In this document: positions 26,101 to 42,045 of the stretch, in pieces
How positions within the stretch are numbered: the stretch's first letter is position 1
Layout: each line of letters begins with the position of its first letter
Assembly (NCBI RefSeq): GCF_002775205.1
Contig: NC_036460.1
Location: 23,330,751 to 23,394,750 of the forward strand
DNA from: Xiphophorus maculatus
Taxonomy: Eukaryota; Chordata; Actinopteri; Cyprinodontiformes; Poeciliidae
Direction: 5' to 3'
DNA: 64,000 nucleotides
Position numbers and translations under genes: made by a program
The notes under the pieces: generated by a model
The model's database searches: none
What the model saw: only the letters and a program-made list of their open reading frames with translations
What the model was told of the DNA's origin: nothing

Positions 26101-26719
26101 ATTTGTGAATTATAACTACGTCTTACAAGTTACAACTATACATGTCTTCAAATTATGACTACAATCCTAAGTATAAGTCTTAAAAAATATTTCAGAATCC
26201 TACTTTTGGACCTGAGGATTTTATGTAGTATATTTTCCTGTAAGTGTGATTTTGTATGTGTTTTCACTACGACTAAATCTTTTTCTGCTCCTCTGACGTT
26301 CTTGGGTTTATTTGATGCATTTCATTTTAATAAACTCTTGCCGTATTCGGATCCTGCTGGAGAAACACGACTATTTCCTGAAGCTAAACAACCACAACGG
26401 CGCTAACGAGTTCTAGTTCTGTGCTTTTTAAAACCGTATGAAGTTTAAGTTAAACATTAAACTGGCAACAGCGCCCTCACGTGGTAAAACTGGGTCATTA
26501 AAAGATTATTTTAGCTTCGTAAGCGCGTCTCTAACGCGGTTTATTTTCTGCCTCAGTTTTCAGTCGCCCCTCGCTGGAGGACATTCAGGTGAAGTCTACC
26601 TGTCCTCCGAGAATGAAGCTTCTCCCCAAGGCAGCCCACAACCCCGGAGACGCCGCCCGACACCTCCACCCTTGTGCCACCCTCCTCTTCCTCTTCATCA
26701 CACCCATCAAGACTGCTAG
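23179..26719 (+). CDS. six9: SIX-family homeobox gene of SIX1/2 type, six9-like, complete
   Basis: Three exons, 23179-23565, 24994-25154 and 26557-26719, join in frame to a short nuclear homeodomain protein of 236 residues. The ATG at 23179 opens directly into the SIX domain ([19 protein letters not shown]; about residues 1-121). The homeodomain follows (about 122-181), starting ETSYCF, the SIX1/2 signature rather than ETVYCF of six5, with [13 protein letters not shown] in helix 3. The tail is short and includes [16 protein letters not shown], like the acidic Ser/Pro tail of SIX1/2. Introns are GT-AG. For exon 3 I chose the acceptor at 26556 because it keeps this tail in frame; an acceptor seven bases downstream (26563) gives a different tail. 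The name six9 rests on the SIX1/2-type sequence and the position beside six5. Confidence 0.82.
25270..26170. repeat. Degenerate AT-rich tandem-like repeat in six9 intron 2
   Basis: Words such as ATTATGACTT, TTATGACTTTA, TCATAATTATAACT and TTACATCTT recur irregularly every 20-30 bases through nearly the whole intron. It looks like an old, decayed minisatellite with a unit near CATAATTATGACTTTATATCT in sense. Borders are approximate. Confidence 0.6.
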
Positions 26720-26722
26720 AAT

Positions 26723-26728
26723 TTTATT
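26723..26728 (-). terminator. Candidate qpctl polyadenylation signal
   Basis: TTTATT on the plus strand is AATAAA on the minus strand. It lies about 600 bases beyond the qpctl stop codon and only four bases past the six9 stop, so qpctl transcripts ending here would overlap the last six9 exon in antisense. Confidence 0.45.
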
Positions 26729-26946
26729 GACTGACAAAACAAGAAAGAGCCACGGTAGCTAAACCCCGACACAAGACAGATTAAAAAAGATTTTTTAAAA
26801 ATCAGCAGAATTAATTCACAGGTGTTTACACACAACATCAGGGCAGTCATGTCAAACCAGATGTTGAGTTCAATTCACGGACAATGCTGGTAAACTGATC
26901 TGTATGAGCAGAAGTGTAACTTTTTGACCTTCAGAGTTTAAAAAGA

Positions 26947-26956
26947 AATAAATAAA
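26947..26956 (+). terminator. Candidate six9 polyadenylation signal
   Basis: Two overlapping AATAAA motifs lie about 230 bases after the six9 stop codon. If used, the six9 3' UTR overlaps the qpctl 3' UTR. Confidence 0.45.
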
Positions 26957-27327
26957 AGTGATTTGAACTTCCAGAGAGGCCAACCTTGAGTAAGAGAACA
27001 AGGCTGGACTTTTACAGTAAAGGTTACGATGAAGCAGGTGAGAAAGACCTTCAGTGATTGGGAGAAATATGAGACAGCGTTCAGTTCGATTCAATCCAAG
27101 TCCATCTTTAAGAAGATAAAGTGCATCTTCTTCATATGAACGGCGGTAAATTCTTGTTAAGGCTGCTCAGGTTTCTCTACATGTTTTCCCCATTTGCTTC
27201 ACAGGACATTTAGACACAAGGTCCAACTCGTCAGACTCTAGTCTCTGACTCGTCCAGATCAGCTGGACCAGAGGCTGGCTTTGTTCGCCGGCTCTCTCTC
27301 CTCAGAGGTATTTGGCATTTTTTCGGT

Positions 27328-32474
<5,147 letters not shown>

Positions 32475-33100
32475 GGCCGCGGTGGGAAGCGTCCTCCTGC
32501 TGCGGCCGTGTTAAAGTTACTGCTACGTGTCCAAAGCGACGGGCTTGAGATTCACACAGGAAGCGATGATGACATCTGCAGCTGCTCGCCTCAGCATATC
32601 GATCCGGGATCAGCTGCTAAAGCTCCGCTTGCTGTCCTCGGTGGTGAGTGCTCTGGAGCCATGGCTGGCTCTAGATCAGCTTAGTTCATTTTACAATAGT
32701 TACAAGTTACACCTACAGCTGCAGGACCTCTGCAGATGTTCCTCGTCGCTCCACGAAAACTCAAACACTAGCAGTTACAGACAAATAAGAAAAACGTCAT
32801 ATTTTAAGCATACGTATCAAAACTACGCATAAGCCACAGAAACCACTAATTTAAAGCACTCCCATCACCGACCTGGAGTCCAAACAAGTGATACTTCTTC
32901 TTTTAGGCCTTTTTGAAAGTGAGGGCACATCAGCGCAGCGCCATCTAGTGTACATTCTTGGCTAAATGTTTTCTTTTTCACATGGAGAGATGGCGTTGGG
33001 TAAACAACTTTGAGTTGCATTACCGCCACCCAGTGGCAAGAAGTGTAGCTCAGGACCTGATAGATAGATAGATAAATAAATAAATAAATAAATAAATAGA

Positions 33101-33143
<43 letters not shown>

Positions 33144-34262
33144 AGACAACCGATGGACTTCTCGACCACCTGTTCAATGATTCATGAATAAATCTTTAAT
33201 TCATTTTTCTTGGCACCATTTCACAGCACATATTCCCTCAAAGCAATTCGTAAGAAAAGCATTTCTAACTCATATTCAGACATTGACCCATGATTGACCT
33301 GTGGGAACCTGCAGCAGAACCCACAGAGCTGCCATCTGGTGCGACTGACCGGGGGATGGGAGAACAGAGGAGACACATAACACAAAACCACCGGCACCGG
33401 ATTGCTTCTTACGGTAAAGAAAAACTAAACTGTGTTACAAAATGGAATGGCAGCAGCATTAGTGGATATGTAAGACGGTTCAATTAATAAGTAACAGAAG
33501 TTGTTTTTTCACCTGAATAACATGCATTTCAGTCCTAAATAATTGCACTGTATATAATTGCTTTGATTATATATCACTTTAAAAATGGATATTAACTGAA
33601 TTGGCTTGTCATGTAAAATGTCCTGATACGATATTTGTTGCATTATGACAATATATAAATAAATTAAAAAATGTTAAATTATGAAAATACAACAAAGTTC
33701 CAAAAACATAAAATCACAACTGTCTTATGTGGCGGTGAGATACTTGTTTTGTTTATTCAAGCTATGGCAAAAATACACCACACTTTATTTACTTAACTGT
33801 TTTTATTTCCACAAGGAACAAATTAGAAACACAATATATCAAAAAATATAAAACCAACAATGTTTGAGCATTTAATTTAAAATTAAAAGTATGCAATCAC
33901 ACCTTTTTTTAAAAAAGTTAAAATGCAAGTTTGTAATGATTAACAGATTCTGGAAGTGATTATGTGTCTCTGGTCTCAGGGTGGGCTCCTCTGGACGTCC
34001 TCAACAACACAGCTGTGGACCACTTCACAGCAGAGAGGTTCCTAGTTCCTGCATATATGCAAATTTTACTTTATTTAAGATCCAAGAGAACTGACCTTCA
34101 ATGTGCCCTTTTCCCCTCTTTGTTTCTTTATTTGTTTCTTTCTTGGAAGTTAGCTATAAAACTAACTGGTGCGTGTTTTATAAATCAGTAGTAACGAGGC
34201 GCTCTTGTTTTTCTTCATATTCTTGTTCGTGAAGAACGGAAGAAACAAAAATTGATAATACG
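32475..34262. other. Divergent intergenic region between qpctl and rrm1
   Basis: No coding sequence is visible. The left end (32475-32720) is the qpctl promoter and 5' UTR area and is GC-richer. It is followed by a (TAAA)n repeat near 33.1 kb and AT-rich DNA to about 34.2 kb. Confidence 0.5.
33060..33144. repeat. (TAGA)n/(TAAA)n microsatellite
   Basis: Tetranucleotide TAGA units pass into about eighteen TAAA units with one TAGA interruption. The leucine/phenylalanine/tyrosine-rich ORFs across it on the minus strand are artefacts of the repeat. Confidence 0.95.
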
Positions 34263-34381
34263 TCCCATTCCCGCCACGGAAGGACTTCCGTGGCGGGAAT
34301 GGGATCTTCTTCCAATCACGGAAGAGGATGGCAGATCCTCTTCCGTGATTTGGACCAATCACCGCCGCTGATTGGTCCAAA
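34263..34381. promoter_or_regulatory. Three consecutive inverted repeats in the rrm1 promoter
   Basis: Repeat 1 has perfect 20-bp arms (34263-34282 and 34285-34304) with a 2-base spacer and contains ATTCCCGCCA and TGGCGGGAAT, each with the E2F-like core GGCGGGAA. Repeat 2 has 16-bp arms (34314-34329 and 34335-34350), core CACGGAAGAGGAT. Repeat 3 has 13-bp arms (34349-34361 and 34369-34381), TTTGGACCAATCA, which place two CCAAT boxes in opposite orientation. The block ends 175 bases before the rrm1 ATG. E2F and NF-Y control would fit an S-phase gene, but binding is inferred. Confidence 0.7.
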
Positions 34382-34556
34382 CGCCTGTTCCTCCGCATTC
34401 CCTGCACATGCAGCGTTAGCGGGAACTCGAGAAGTCTTTCGCGGTTCTGTTCTGCCAAGCTGAGGGTCCTGCGTCTCCCTGCGCACCGTGACACCGAGAA
34501 GAGGTTCTGCTTGTGTGTGCCGCTGACCCAGGAGACGGGAAACATCACCTTTCACC

Positions 34557-37500
34557 ATGATGTTCGTGGTCAAAAGAGGTGAGTTTTGTTAGCTCGACCT
34601 CTGGTAGCTTTGCTGCTTTAGCCGTCAGCTGTTCATAAGATTAAGGACTGATAGCGACTCTGATGTTGGCTCTGCGTCTATTTGATGAGGAGGTTTAACA
34701 GTAACAGTTATACTTCCAGGCTGTGGGGGGATTTTAATCTGTCTAATCTGCTAGCCAGCCAGCTAGCTAGCATGCTAAACTAAACAGTAAACTTCAGCAT
34801 AGGAGGCAAACTAGCGGACAATCTTTACATTTCCTCAACAAGCACACTTGGATAAGTGGTTTGATCTTTATTGGTTTTGTTTACGCAGCCAGAAATGAGC
34901 CTTTGTTTCAAATGGCGCCAGAAATGGAAGTTAATTATCCATTTAAGTCAGAATGGGGGCTGCACTGTGTTGACTTGCAGCAAGAAGGTCCTTGGTTCAA
35001 TTCCCGGCCTGCGTGGGTTCTCTCCAGGTACTCCGGCTTCCTCCCACAGTCCAGAAACATGACCGTCTGATTAATTGGTCTCTAAATTCTCCGTAGGCCG
35101 AAACGTTAGCTGGACATGGACACCATCACTCCTGCTGGTGTTCAGAAAGTGGATGGGAGTCAGAATGGACCTGACTGGTCTGGATCGGCTGGGTTTAGAC
35201 AGAAACGGGCGGATTTAGAAAGTTTTAAAGTCCAGATCTACGACTCAAGCCCTATATTACTGTGGTAAAGATTTTAAATAGTAAGGTTAGAAGGGTTTTG
35301 ACTGCAGTAGGCAGTTTAATTTCGGTGTAAAAAACAAGACCCAGGATGATTCTTCACAATTTACTTAAATAAATCAGGAAAAAAATATGCCGTTTTTTAT
35401 GTTTAAAACATTTTTAGACACTAAACTACATGGTTTATGGTTTTTTTTTTTACAATCCCTTTTATATAAATGAGTTACTAGGCTGAAAATGTGATGGCAT
35501 TTGTTTTATATAATTGTTACCCTTTTTTGCTGCTGCTTTTATAAGTTTCGTTAAGTTATAGATAATTAATTGGATTCAGTAAATGATTGATAGCATCTTC
35601 CTTGCTGTGTTAATTTGGACTCTGACAGATAAATTGGGTGTAGCAGATTTATGATAGCCAGGAGAATAAGTCTAATAGTTAAATGGCTACGGTATGTCTA
35701 GTTCAGTTCATGTGCAAATTTAACTTAGAGCTACTAATTTGGGTCCAGTGACAGATCCCATTTTAGACCAAACAAATGATAGGAATCTGGTTGAGTCCAG
35801 GCATGTAAACAGTTTCAGGTCCAATTACTCACTGTCCAGTCTTATCTAAATTTGTCTAAATTATTGTGGCTTATTTTAAAAAAAAAAAAAACCCAAACCA
35901 ATCTAAGCCGAATACACAGGCAGACCCTCATCGTGAGGAAGTATAGGGCAACTGTGGAGAGGAACCATCCTCTGTAAGTTACAGTCAACAGAACCTGGAT
36001 TGATATGATGGTCAATTAATAAAAATTGGTCTTCAGTCATGCGTCTTCTTTGCACATTGTTTAAATCCAGAATCTCAACAATGTTTTTTTTTTTTTTTTT
36101 GAAGAAGAAAAAGCTCCATTTGACAGAATTTGGTTCTTGATTTAACAGAAAACTGTCCTGGTTCTTGTTTTTTTTTGTTGTTGTTTTTTCCCCAGATGGG
36201 CGCCAGGAGCGCGTCATGTTTGATAAAATCACCTCCCGCATCCAGAAGCTTTGCTACGGCCTGAACCCGGACTTTGTGGATCCGGCTCAGATCACCATGA
36301 AGGTGATACAGGGCTTGTACAGCGGCGTCACCACCGTGGAGCTAGACACGCTAGCGGCGGAGATCGCGGCCACCCTGACGACCAAACACCCCGACTACGC
36401 CATCCTGGCCGCGAGGATTGCCGTCTCCAACCTGCATAAGGAGACCAAGAAGGTGTTCAGCGAGGTGATGGAGGACCTGTTCGCCTATGTCAACCCTCTG
36501 AACAAACGCCACTCTCCCATGATCTCCAAGCAGACGCTCGACATCGTCATGGAAAACAAGGACCGCCTCAACTCCTCCATCATTTACGACAGAGATTTCT
36601 CCTACAACTTCTTCGGCTTCAAGACTCTGGAGCGTTCCTACCTGCTGAAGATCAACGGGAAAGTGGCCGAGCGACCGCAGCACATGCTCATGAGGGTGTC
36701 GGTTGGGATCCACGGGCGAGACATCGACGCCGCCGTCGAGACCTACAACCTCCTGTCGGAGAAGTGGTTCACCCACGCCTCTCCGACCCTCTTCAACGCC
36801 GGGACCAACCGGCCGCAGCTGTCCAGTTGCTTCCTGCTCGCCATGAAGGACGACAGCATCGAAGGCATCTACGACACCCTGAAGCAGTGCGCGCTCATTT
36901 CCAAGTCCGCTGGCGGGATCGGCGTGGCGGTGAGCTGCATCCGATCGACAGGAAGCTACATCGCAGGCACCAACGGCAACTCCAACGGGTTGGTGCCGAT
37001 GCTGAGAGTTTACAACAACACCGCTCGGTACGTCGACCAGGGCGGCAACAAGAGACCCGGGGCCTTCGCCATGTATCTGGAGCCATGGCACTTCGACGTG
37101 TTTGAGTTCCTGGAGCTGAAGAAGAACACAGGAAAGGAGGAGCAGAGAGCCAGAGACCTTTTCTACGCCTTGTGGATCCCTGACCTGTTCATGAAGAGAG
37201 TGGAGAGCAACCAGGACTGGTCCTTGATGTGTCCCAGCGAATGTCCTGGGCTGGACGAGTGCTGGGGAGAGGAGTTCGAGAAGCTCTACACCAAATATGA
37301 GAAGGAAGGGAGAGTGAAGAGGGTGGTGAAGGCGCAGCAGCTCTGGTACGCCATCATCGAGTCCCAGACCGAAACCGGGACCCCCTACATGCTCTACAAG
37401 GACGCTTGCAACCGGAAGAGCAACCAGCAGAACCTGGGCACCATCAAGTGCAGCAACCTCTGCACGGAGGTGGTGGAGTACACCAGCAAGGACGAGGTGG

Positions 37501-39191
37501 CCGTCTGCAACCTGGCCTCCATCGCCCTCAACATGTACGTCACGCCAGAGCGGACTTTCGACTTCAAGAAGCTGGCCTCCGTCACCAAGGTAATCGTGAA
37601 AAACCTCAACAAGATCATCGACATCAACTACTACCCGGTTCCTGAAGCGGAGACTTCCAACAAGCGCCACAGGCCGATCGGGATCGGCGTCCAGGGTCTG
37701 GCCGACGCCTTCATCCTGATGCGGCACCCGTTCGAAAGTCCCGAAGCTCAGCTGCTCAACATCCAGATCTTCGAGACCATCTACCACGCCGCCCTGGAGG
37801 CCAGCTGCGAGCTCGCCGCAGAGCTCGGCCCCTACGAGACGTACGAGGGCTCGCCCGTCAGCAAGGGCATCCTCCAGTACGACATGTGGGAGAAGACGCC
37901 GACCGACCTTTGGGACTGGAAGCTGCTGAAGGAAAAGATCAGCAAACACGGCGTGAGGAACAGCCTGCTGCTGGCGCCCATGCCCACGGCGTCCACCGCC
38001 CAGATCCTGGGCAACAACGAGTCCATCGAGGCGTACACCAGCAACATCTACACCCGCAGGGTGCTGTCCGGAGAGTTCCAGATCGTCAACCCTCACCTCC
38101 TCAAGGATCTGACGGAGCGCGGCCTGTGGAACGAGGAGATGAAGAACAAGCTGATCGCAAACAACGGATCCATCCAGGTGACGGTCGGGTCGGCTCGCCG
38201 CGACGTGAACCGTTCTCAGCTTCAGCTCCGCTAATAAAGATTGTCGTTTAATTTTGACAGGACATCAGCGAGATCCCAGATGACCTGAAGCAGCTGTATA
38301 AAACCGTTTGGGAAATCTCCCAGAAGACCGTGCTGAAGATGGCGGCAGACCGTGGAGCCTTCATCGACCAGAGCCAGTCGCTGAACATCCACATCGCTGA
38401 GCCAAACTACGGAAAACTGACCAGCATGCACTTCTTCGGCTGGAAGCAGGCGAGTCACACCTCCCACTGAGGCCAGAGAGATGCTGCTCTTAAAACCAGA
38501 TGTTATAAATTTACAGAACTTTCTTGTTTGTTTTCACTGTTCAATATTGAATCAAACTGAAAGCTTCCTTTTTTAGGGAAAAAGTTAGTTAAAAGCGAGA
38601 ATAACGAATTTAAGTTTTCTTACCTTGTGATTATCAGTTTTTTGGGTTTCAAATGCACTTGAGGTCAATGACCCAGTCTTAACCCTTTAAACCTGACTAG
38701 ATTTCTCCAGTTCTGTCAGGAGAAATGGGCCAAACTTCCAGAAGAAGGAAGAAGCTTGAGATCCAAAATGTCAGCAAAAATTGAAACAGAAATCTGTGCA
38801 ACTTTCTTGTTGTCAGGAACCAGGACTGGTCCTTAAGTAGTTGATGTCGCTCTGCCGTTCTCACACTTTGCAAATCAAAATAACCTTATTAATATTAACT
38901 GATCAAGAAACAAACTGAGGAATTGTTCATAAATATCTGCTTTCAGCTGCGTCTGGCAATTGGAAGGCTGAATTCACAGCGTTTATTTCTTAATAACAGG
39001 GTTTGAAGACGGGAATGTACTACCTGAGGACGAAGCCCGCCGCCAACCCCATCCAGTTCACCCTGAACAAGGAGAAGCTGAAGGAGGTGCAGCAGAGCAA
39101 GGCCTCCGAGCAGGAGATCAAGGAGAGGAACAAGGCGGCCATGGTTTGCTCTCTGGAGAACAGAGACGAGTGCCTCATGTGTGGCTCTTAG
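34557..39191 (+). CDS. rrm1: Ribonucleotide reductase large subunit M1 (RRM1), complete
   Basis: RRM1 is the catalytic and allosteric subunit of cytosolic class I ribonucleotide reductase, which makes dNDPs from NDPs with the RRM2 subunit. Four exons, 34557-34578, 36196-38177, 38261-38449 and 39000-39191, join in frame to 794 residues (human 792). Active-site residues are present: Cys219 in QLSSCFL, Asn428, Cys430 and Glu432 in NLCTE, Cys445 in AVCNLAS, the tyrosine pair in GMYYLRT and the C-terminal redox pair in DECLMCGS. The ATP-cone is at the N-terminus. Exon 2 alone holds 1,982 bp, whereas vertebrate RRM1 genes usually have about 19 exons. Intron 3 has a GC donor (AAGCAG|GCGAGT). The start MMFVVKRDGRQ is one residue longer than human. 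Confidence 0.97.
34964..35100 (+). mobile_element. SINE-like remnant in rrm1 intron 1
   Basis: The words TTGCAGCAAGAAGGTCCTTG, GTTCAATTCCCGGCCTGCGT and CTCCGGCTTCCTCCCACAGT are characteristic of a dispersed fish repeat with a tRNA-like head (box-B-like GGTTCAATTCC). The copy is short and truncated. Confidence 0.5.
38641..38713 (+). repeat. 73-bp direct repeat, copy 1 (rrm1 intron 3)
   Basis: This copy runs from TTTGGGTTTCAAATG to GATTTCTCCAGTTC and differs at two positions from the copy at 39257-39329. It contains AGGTCAATGACCC at 38662-38674, an inverted repeat of nuclear-receptor half sites with one base between them. Confidence 0.9.
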
Positions 39192-39256
39192 AGCTCCGTC
39201 TGTCCTGTAAACAAACCTGCTGGGACTTGAGCAGCTGGAAAGATCGTACTTGATCA

Positions 39257-39329
39257 TTTGGGTTTCAAATGAACTTGAGGTCAATGACCTAGTCTTAACC
39301 CTTTAAACCTGACTAGATTTCTCCAGTTC
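39257..39329 (+). repeat. 73-bp direct repeat, copy 2 (rrm1 3' UTR)
   Basis: This is the second copy of the repeat at 38641-38713, so the last rrm1 exon is bracketed by the pair. The copy holds a perfect IR-1, AGGTCAATGACCT, at 39278-39290, the consensus form bound by FXR-type nuclear receptors. Whether it functions is unknown. Confidence 0.9.
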
Positions 39330-39387
39330 GTGTTAAGACCCTCTTAACACCTAGAGGGACTTAAGGTGTTAATTTTGTTTTTTATAA

Positions 39388-39393
39388 AATAAA
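39388..39393 (+). terminator. Candidate rrm1 polyadenylation signal
   Basis: AATAAA lies about 200 bases after the rrm1 stop codon and is followed by an A-rich stretch. It is the first such signal after the stop. Confidence 0.55.
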
Positions 39394-42045
39394 AAAAAAT
39401 TGCAACTGGTTTTCTTTTGTTTTCTTAAACACTAAATGTTTATGTTGGATGATGAGTTGGATGCGCTAAGGCAGGAGTGTCCAACCCCGGTCCTTAAGAA
39501 CTACGATCCGACTTTCAGATCCAGTCCTGGACCAAATGAATGACATGTTACCAGGCCTGCAGAGACATGAATGATGAGGGGATTCAACCACATGTCTTCA
39601 TTCAAAGGCTTTTTGTAGGTCTGGGTAAGTATTGGCCTGGCCGTGGCGTTCCCACGCCGTCTCTTCTCCCTTCAGGCCTCCGTATGGGCTTTTCTTTTCT
39701 TCCATTGAAGTGGATTTCTCCGGTAAAATTGCAACCGGGCCAATCAGCGAACACAAGTTGTGAACGATGCCGTCATCTTTCTTCAGTCCGTCTTAGCCAC
39801 GCTTCTAAATATTGAGTCGACGTTAACAGGGAGGGCAGTGATGGACGTAATTATGTTCTAATGCGGGAAAGAGCGGTAAAAGTACCGTAGTTTTCCGGCC
39901 AAAACGGCGAGACACAAGAGGCTGATTTTTTACCAGGTCTGGCAAGTACGGAGAAATGTTTGAAAAATATTTTCCGGTTATCCCTCCTTGTCCACATTAA
40001 ATATCTAAAATGAAGTTGCGTTCATGTTCCAGATATGATGCGGTGCAAATTTCTCCAGCAACCATGAGTTTTCTTGAACTGGCTGCAGTTCTCTAGTCTT
40101 ACCACTAACATTTCTGCATCAAATTATACAAAAAAGATTTAATCTAGAAGTCAGATTTTTTTTATTTTTAAATAGAAAAATGCATACACTCAACTTGAAC
40201 TAAGGGGAAAAAAAGCTCTGATACTTTTAATAAGGAATGAAAAAAAAGAGATTGCATATCTTAAGGAAAAAGACAAACAAGTTTTCATATAGTTTAATTT
40301 TTTTTTTATAAAATAATGAAAACATAATTTACAATTTACAAGTTATTACAAAGAAATTCAGAAGGCTTTGTTTAGGCTGAAAGAAGCCCTGAAACACAGA
40401 GGCATCAAACGAAATCAGAGGTAAAACAGCACGTTTAAAACACAGTACCTTCTCTCCTCACTATTCTGCAACAGTGGCCAACGGGTTAAAAAATAAATTA
40501 CAAAAATATTTAACATTAAAACAAAATTACCAATAATAATGATGCATCACTGCCGTGTTCAACATGGGTTGGGGAGTTGTGTATGCTTTAAATAGCTTAA
40601 AAATTATTCATAGCATGATTTATATTTGTTAATATATATATATATATAGAGAGAGAAAATAAGAAACTGCAACCATTTTACAAAAGCAAACAGGAAATTA
40701 AGACTAAAGTTAGGGCGACATCCACAAAGCTGAGTGAAAAAAAAAAAAAAGTTTTCTACAGGATGGTGTCCTTCACTATGAGGGCTGAAGCTGCTTCCAG
40801 GCCAAAATGGCTGCCATCTGATCGGTCAAAGTGTTGGACCTCAGATGGTCAGCGACATCAGAGCTAAAGCTGTACTTTCTACGCAACAGACAAGCGGAAG
40901 GAAAACCTTTTGTCTCATTTCAAGTCATGTTTCAAACAGCGAGTGGGCAGGAAAAATGTGAACTTATCACAGCCGTTGCACTTTGTCGTCTCATGGAGAA
41001 TAATTAGTAAGCTGTTGATAAACAAGTCCGTATTTGCCCTTAAATTTGTAGATTATATATGCAAACAAACTAAGCTATTTTCCAGACTGGTCGGCTCCAA
41101 CGCCGTCTTTAAAAAGTCCTTCAACCCAGAAATATTAAAGGGACGCCTAAAACAGTATAAACAGCAGCACATCGTCTCTGATGGTGGAGATGTAGCGCTA
41201 AACAGCATCAAAGAACCTGAGAGGGTTGGAAAATTCAGTAAAGAAGTACAGATACGTTTTCATCAGAAATATCTCAGATTTATCCTCTGCTAGGATAGTG
41301 TGTCCATAAAGTACCAGGAATCCTAAAAGCACACTCTTCTGTAGGAAAATAGCTATAGTAGACAATATTAGGGAGGCTGGGTGTATAAAGTGTTTTTGTT
41401 TATTTGGGTTCATTGTAGCATATGGAGGGGGGTTCACACACACACACACACACACACAAACAAGGCCTCTCAGTAAATTAGAATATTGTTAAATTTCAAA
41501 AAGTGAAACTCAGACATGTTTGTCTTCCACACTTTTTTCTTCCACTTAACTTTCTACTTCTATGCTTGCAGCACTCGAGTATCCTACAGACGATGACTGT
41601 AGCCAGGAGAAAACGTTTTGAAATTAAAATTGCTTTAGTCTTTTTTTAATTGTTATTTTTGAATTCTCTGAGACAGACTTAGTTGTTTTTTTTTAGCTTT
41701 ATGTTGCATCCATGAAATCAGTCAGGAATAAAATACATCACTCTGAGTAATAAACATAGCTTTTTAAAGGAGATCACTGTGAAAAATGAACTTTTTGACA
41801 ATATCTTAGTTTACTGAGAGGCACCTGTTCACACATAGTGTTGTTCAGTAAATTTTCACGTGCAGTAGATGCTTCCTGCCACTACATGTTCAGGGCGACA
41901 GAGCTTCATTTTGACAAATTAAAGGGACAGGTTGACATTTTGAGGGATTAGGCTAATTTTTTCTCCTGAGAAGTCACAAGGAGGTTTTACCTTAAAAAAT
42001 AGTTTTTCAAACGGATCCAACATTTACTGGCTTGAAAATAAAAAT

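Noticed and set aside
32865-33177. Leu/Phe/Tyr-rich ORFs suggesting a membrane protein
   Set aside because: They are translations of the (TAAA)n microsatellite.
36351-38096. 581-codon ORF antisense to rrm1
   Set aside because: It mirrors the GC-rich third positions of the large rrm1 exon and has no start, domain or composition of its own.
40910-41293. 127-codon plus-strand ORF in the sipa1l3 3' region
   Set aside because: No recognisable domain, low-complexity AT-rich codons and opposite to a probable 3' UTR.
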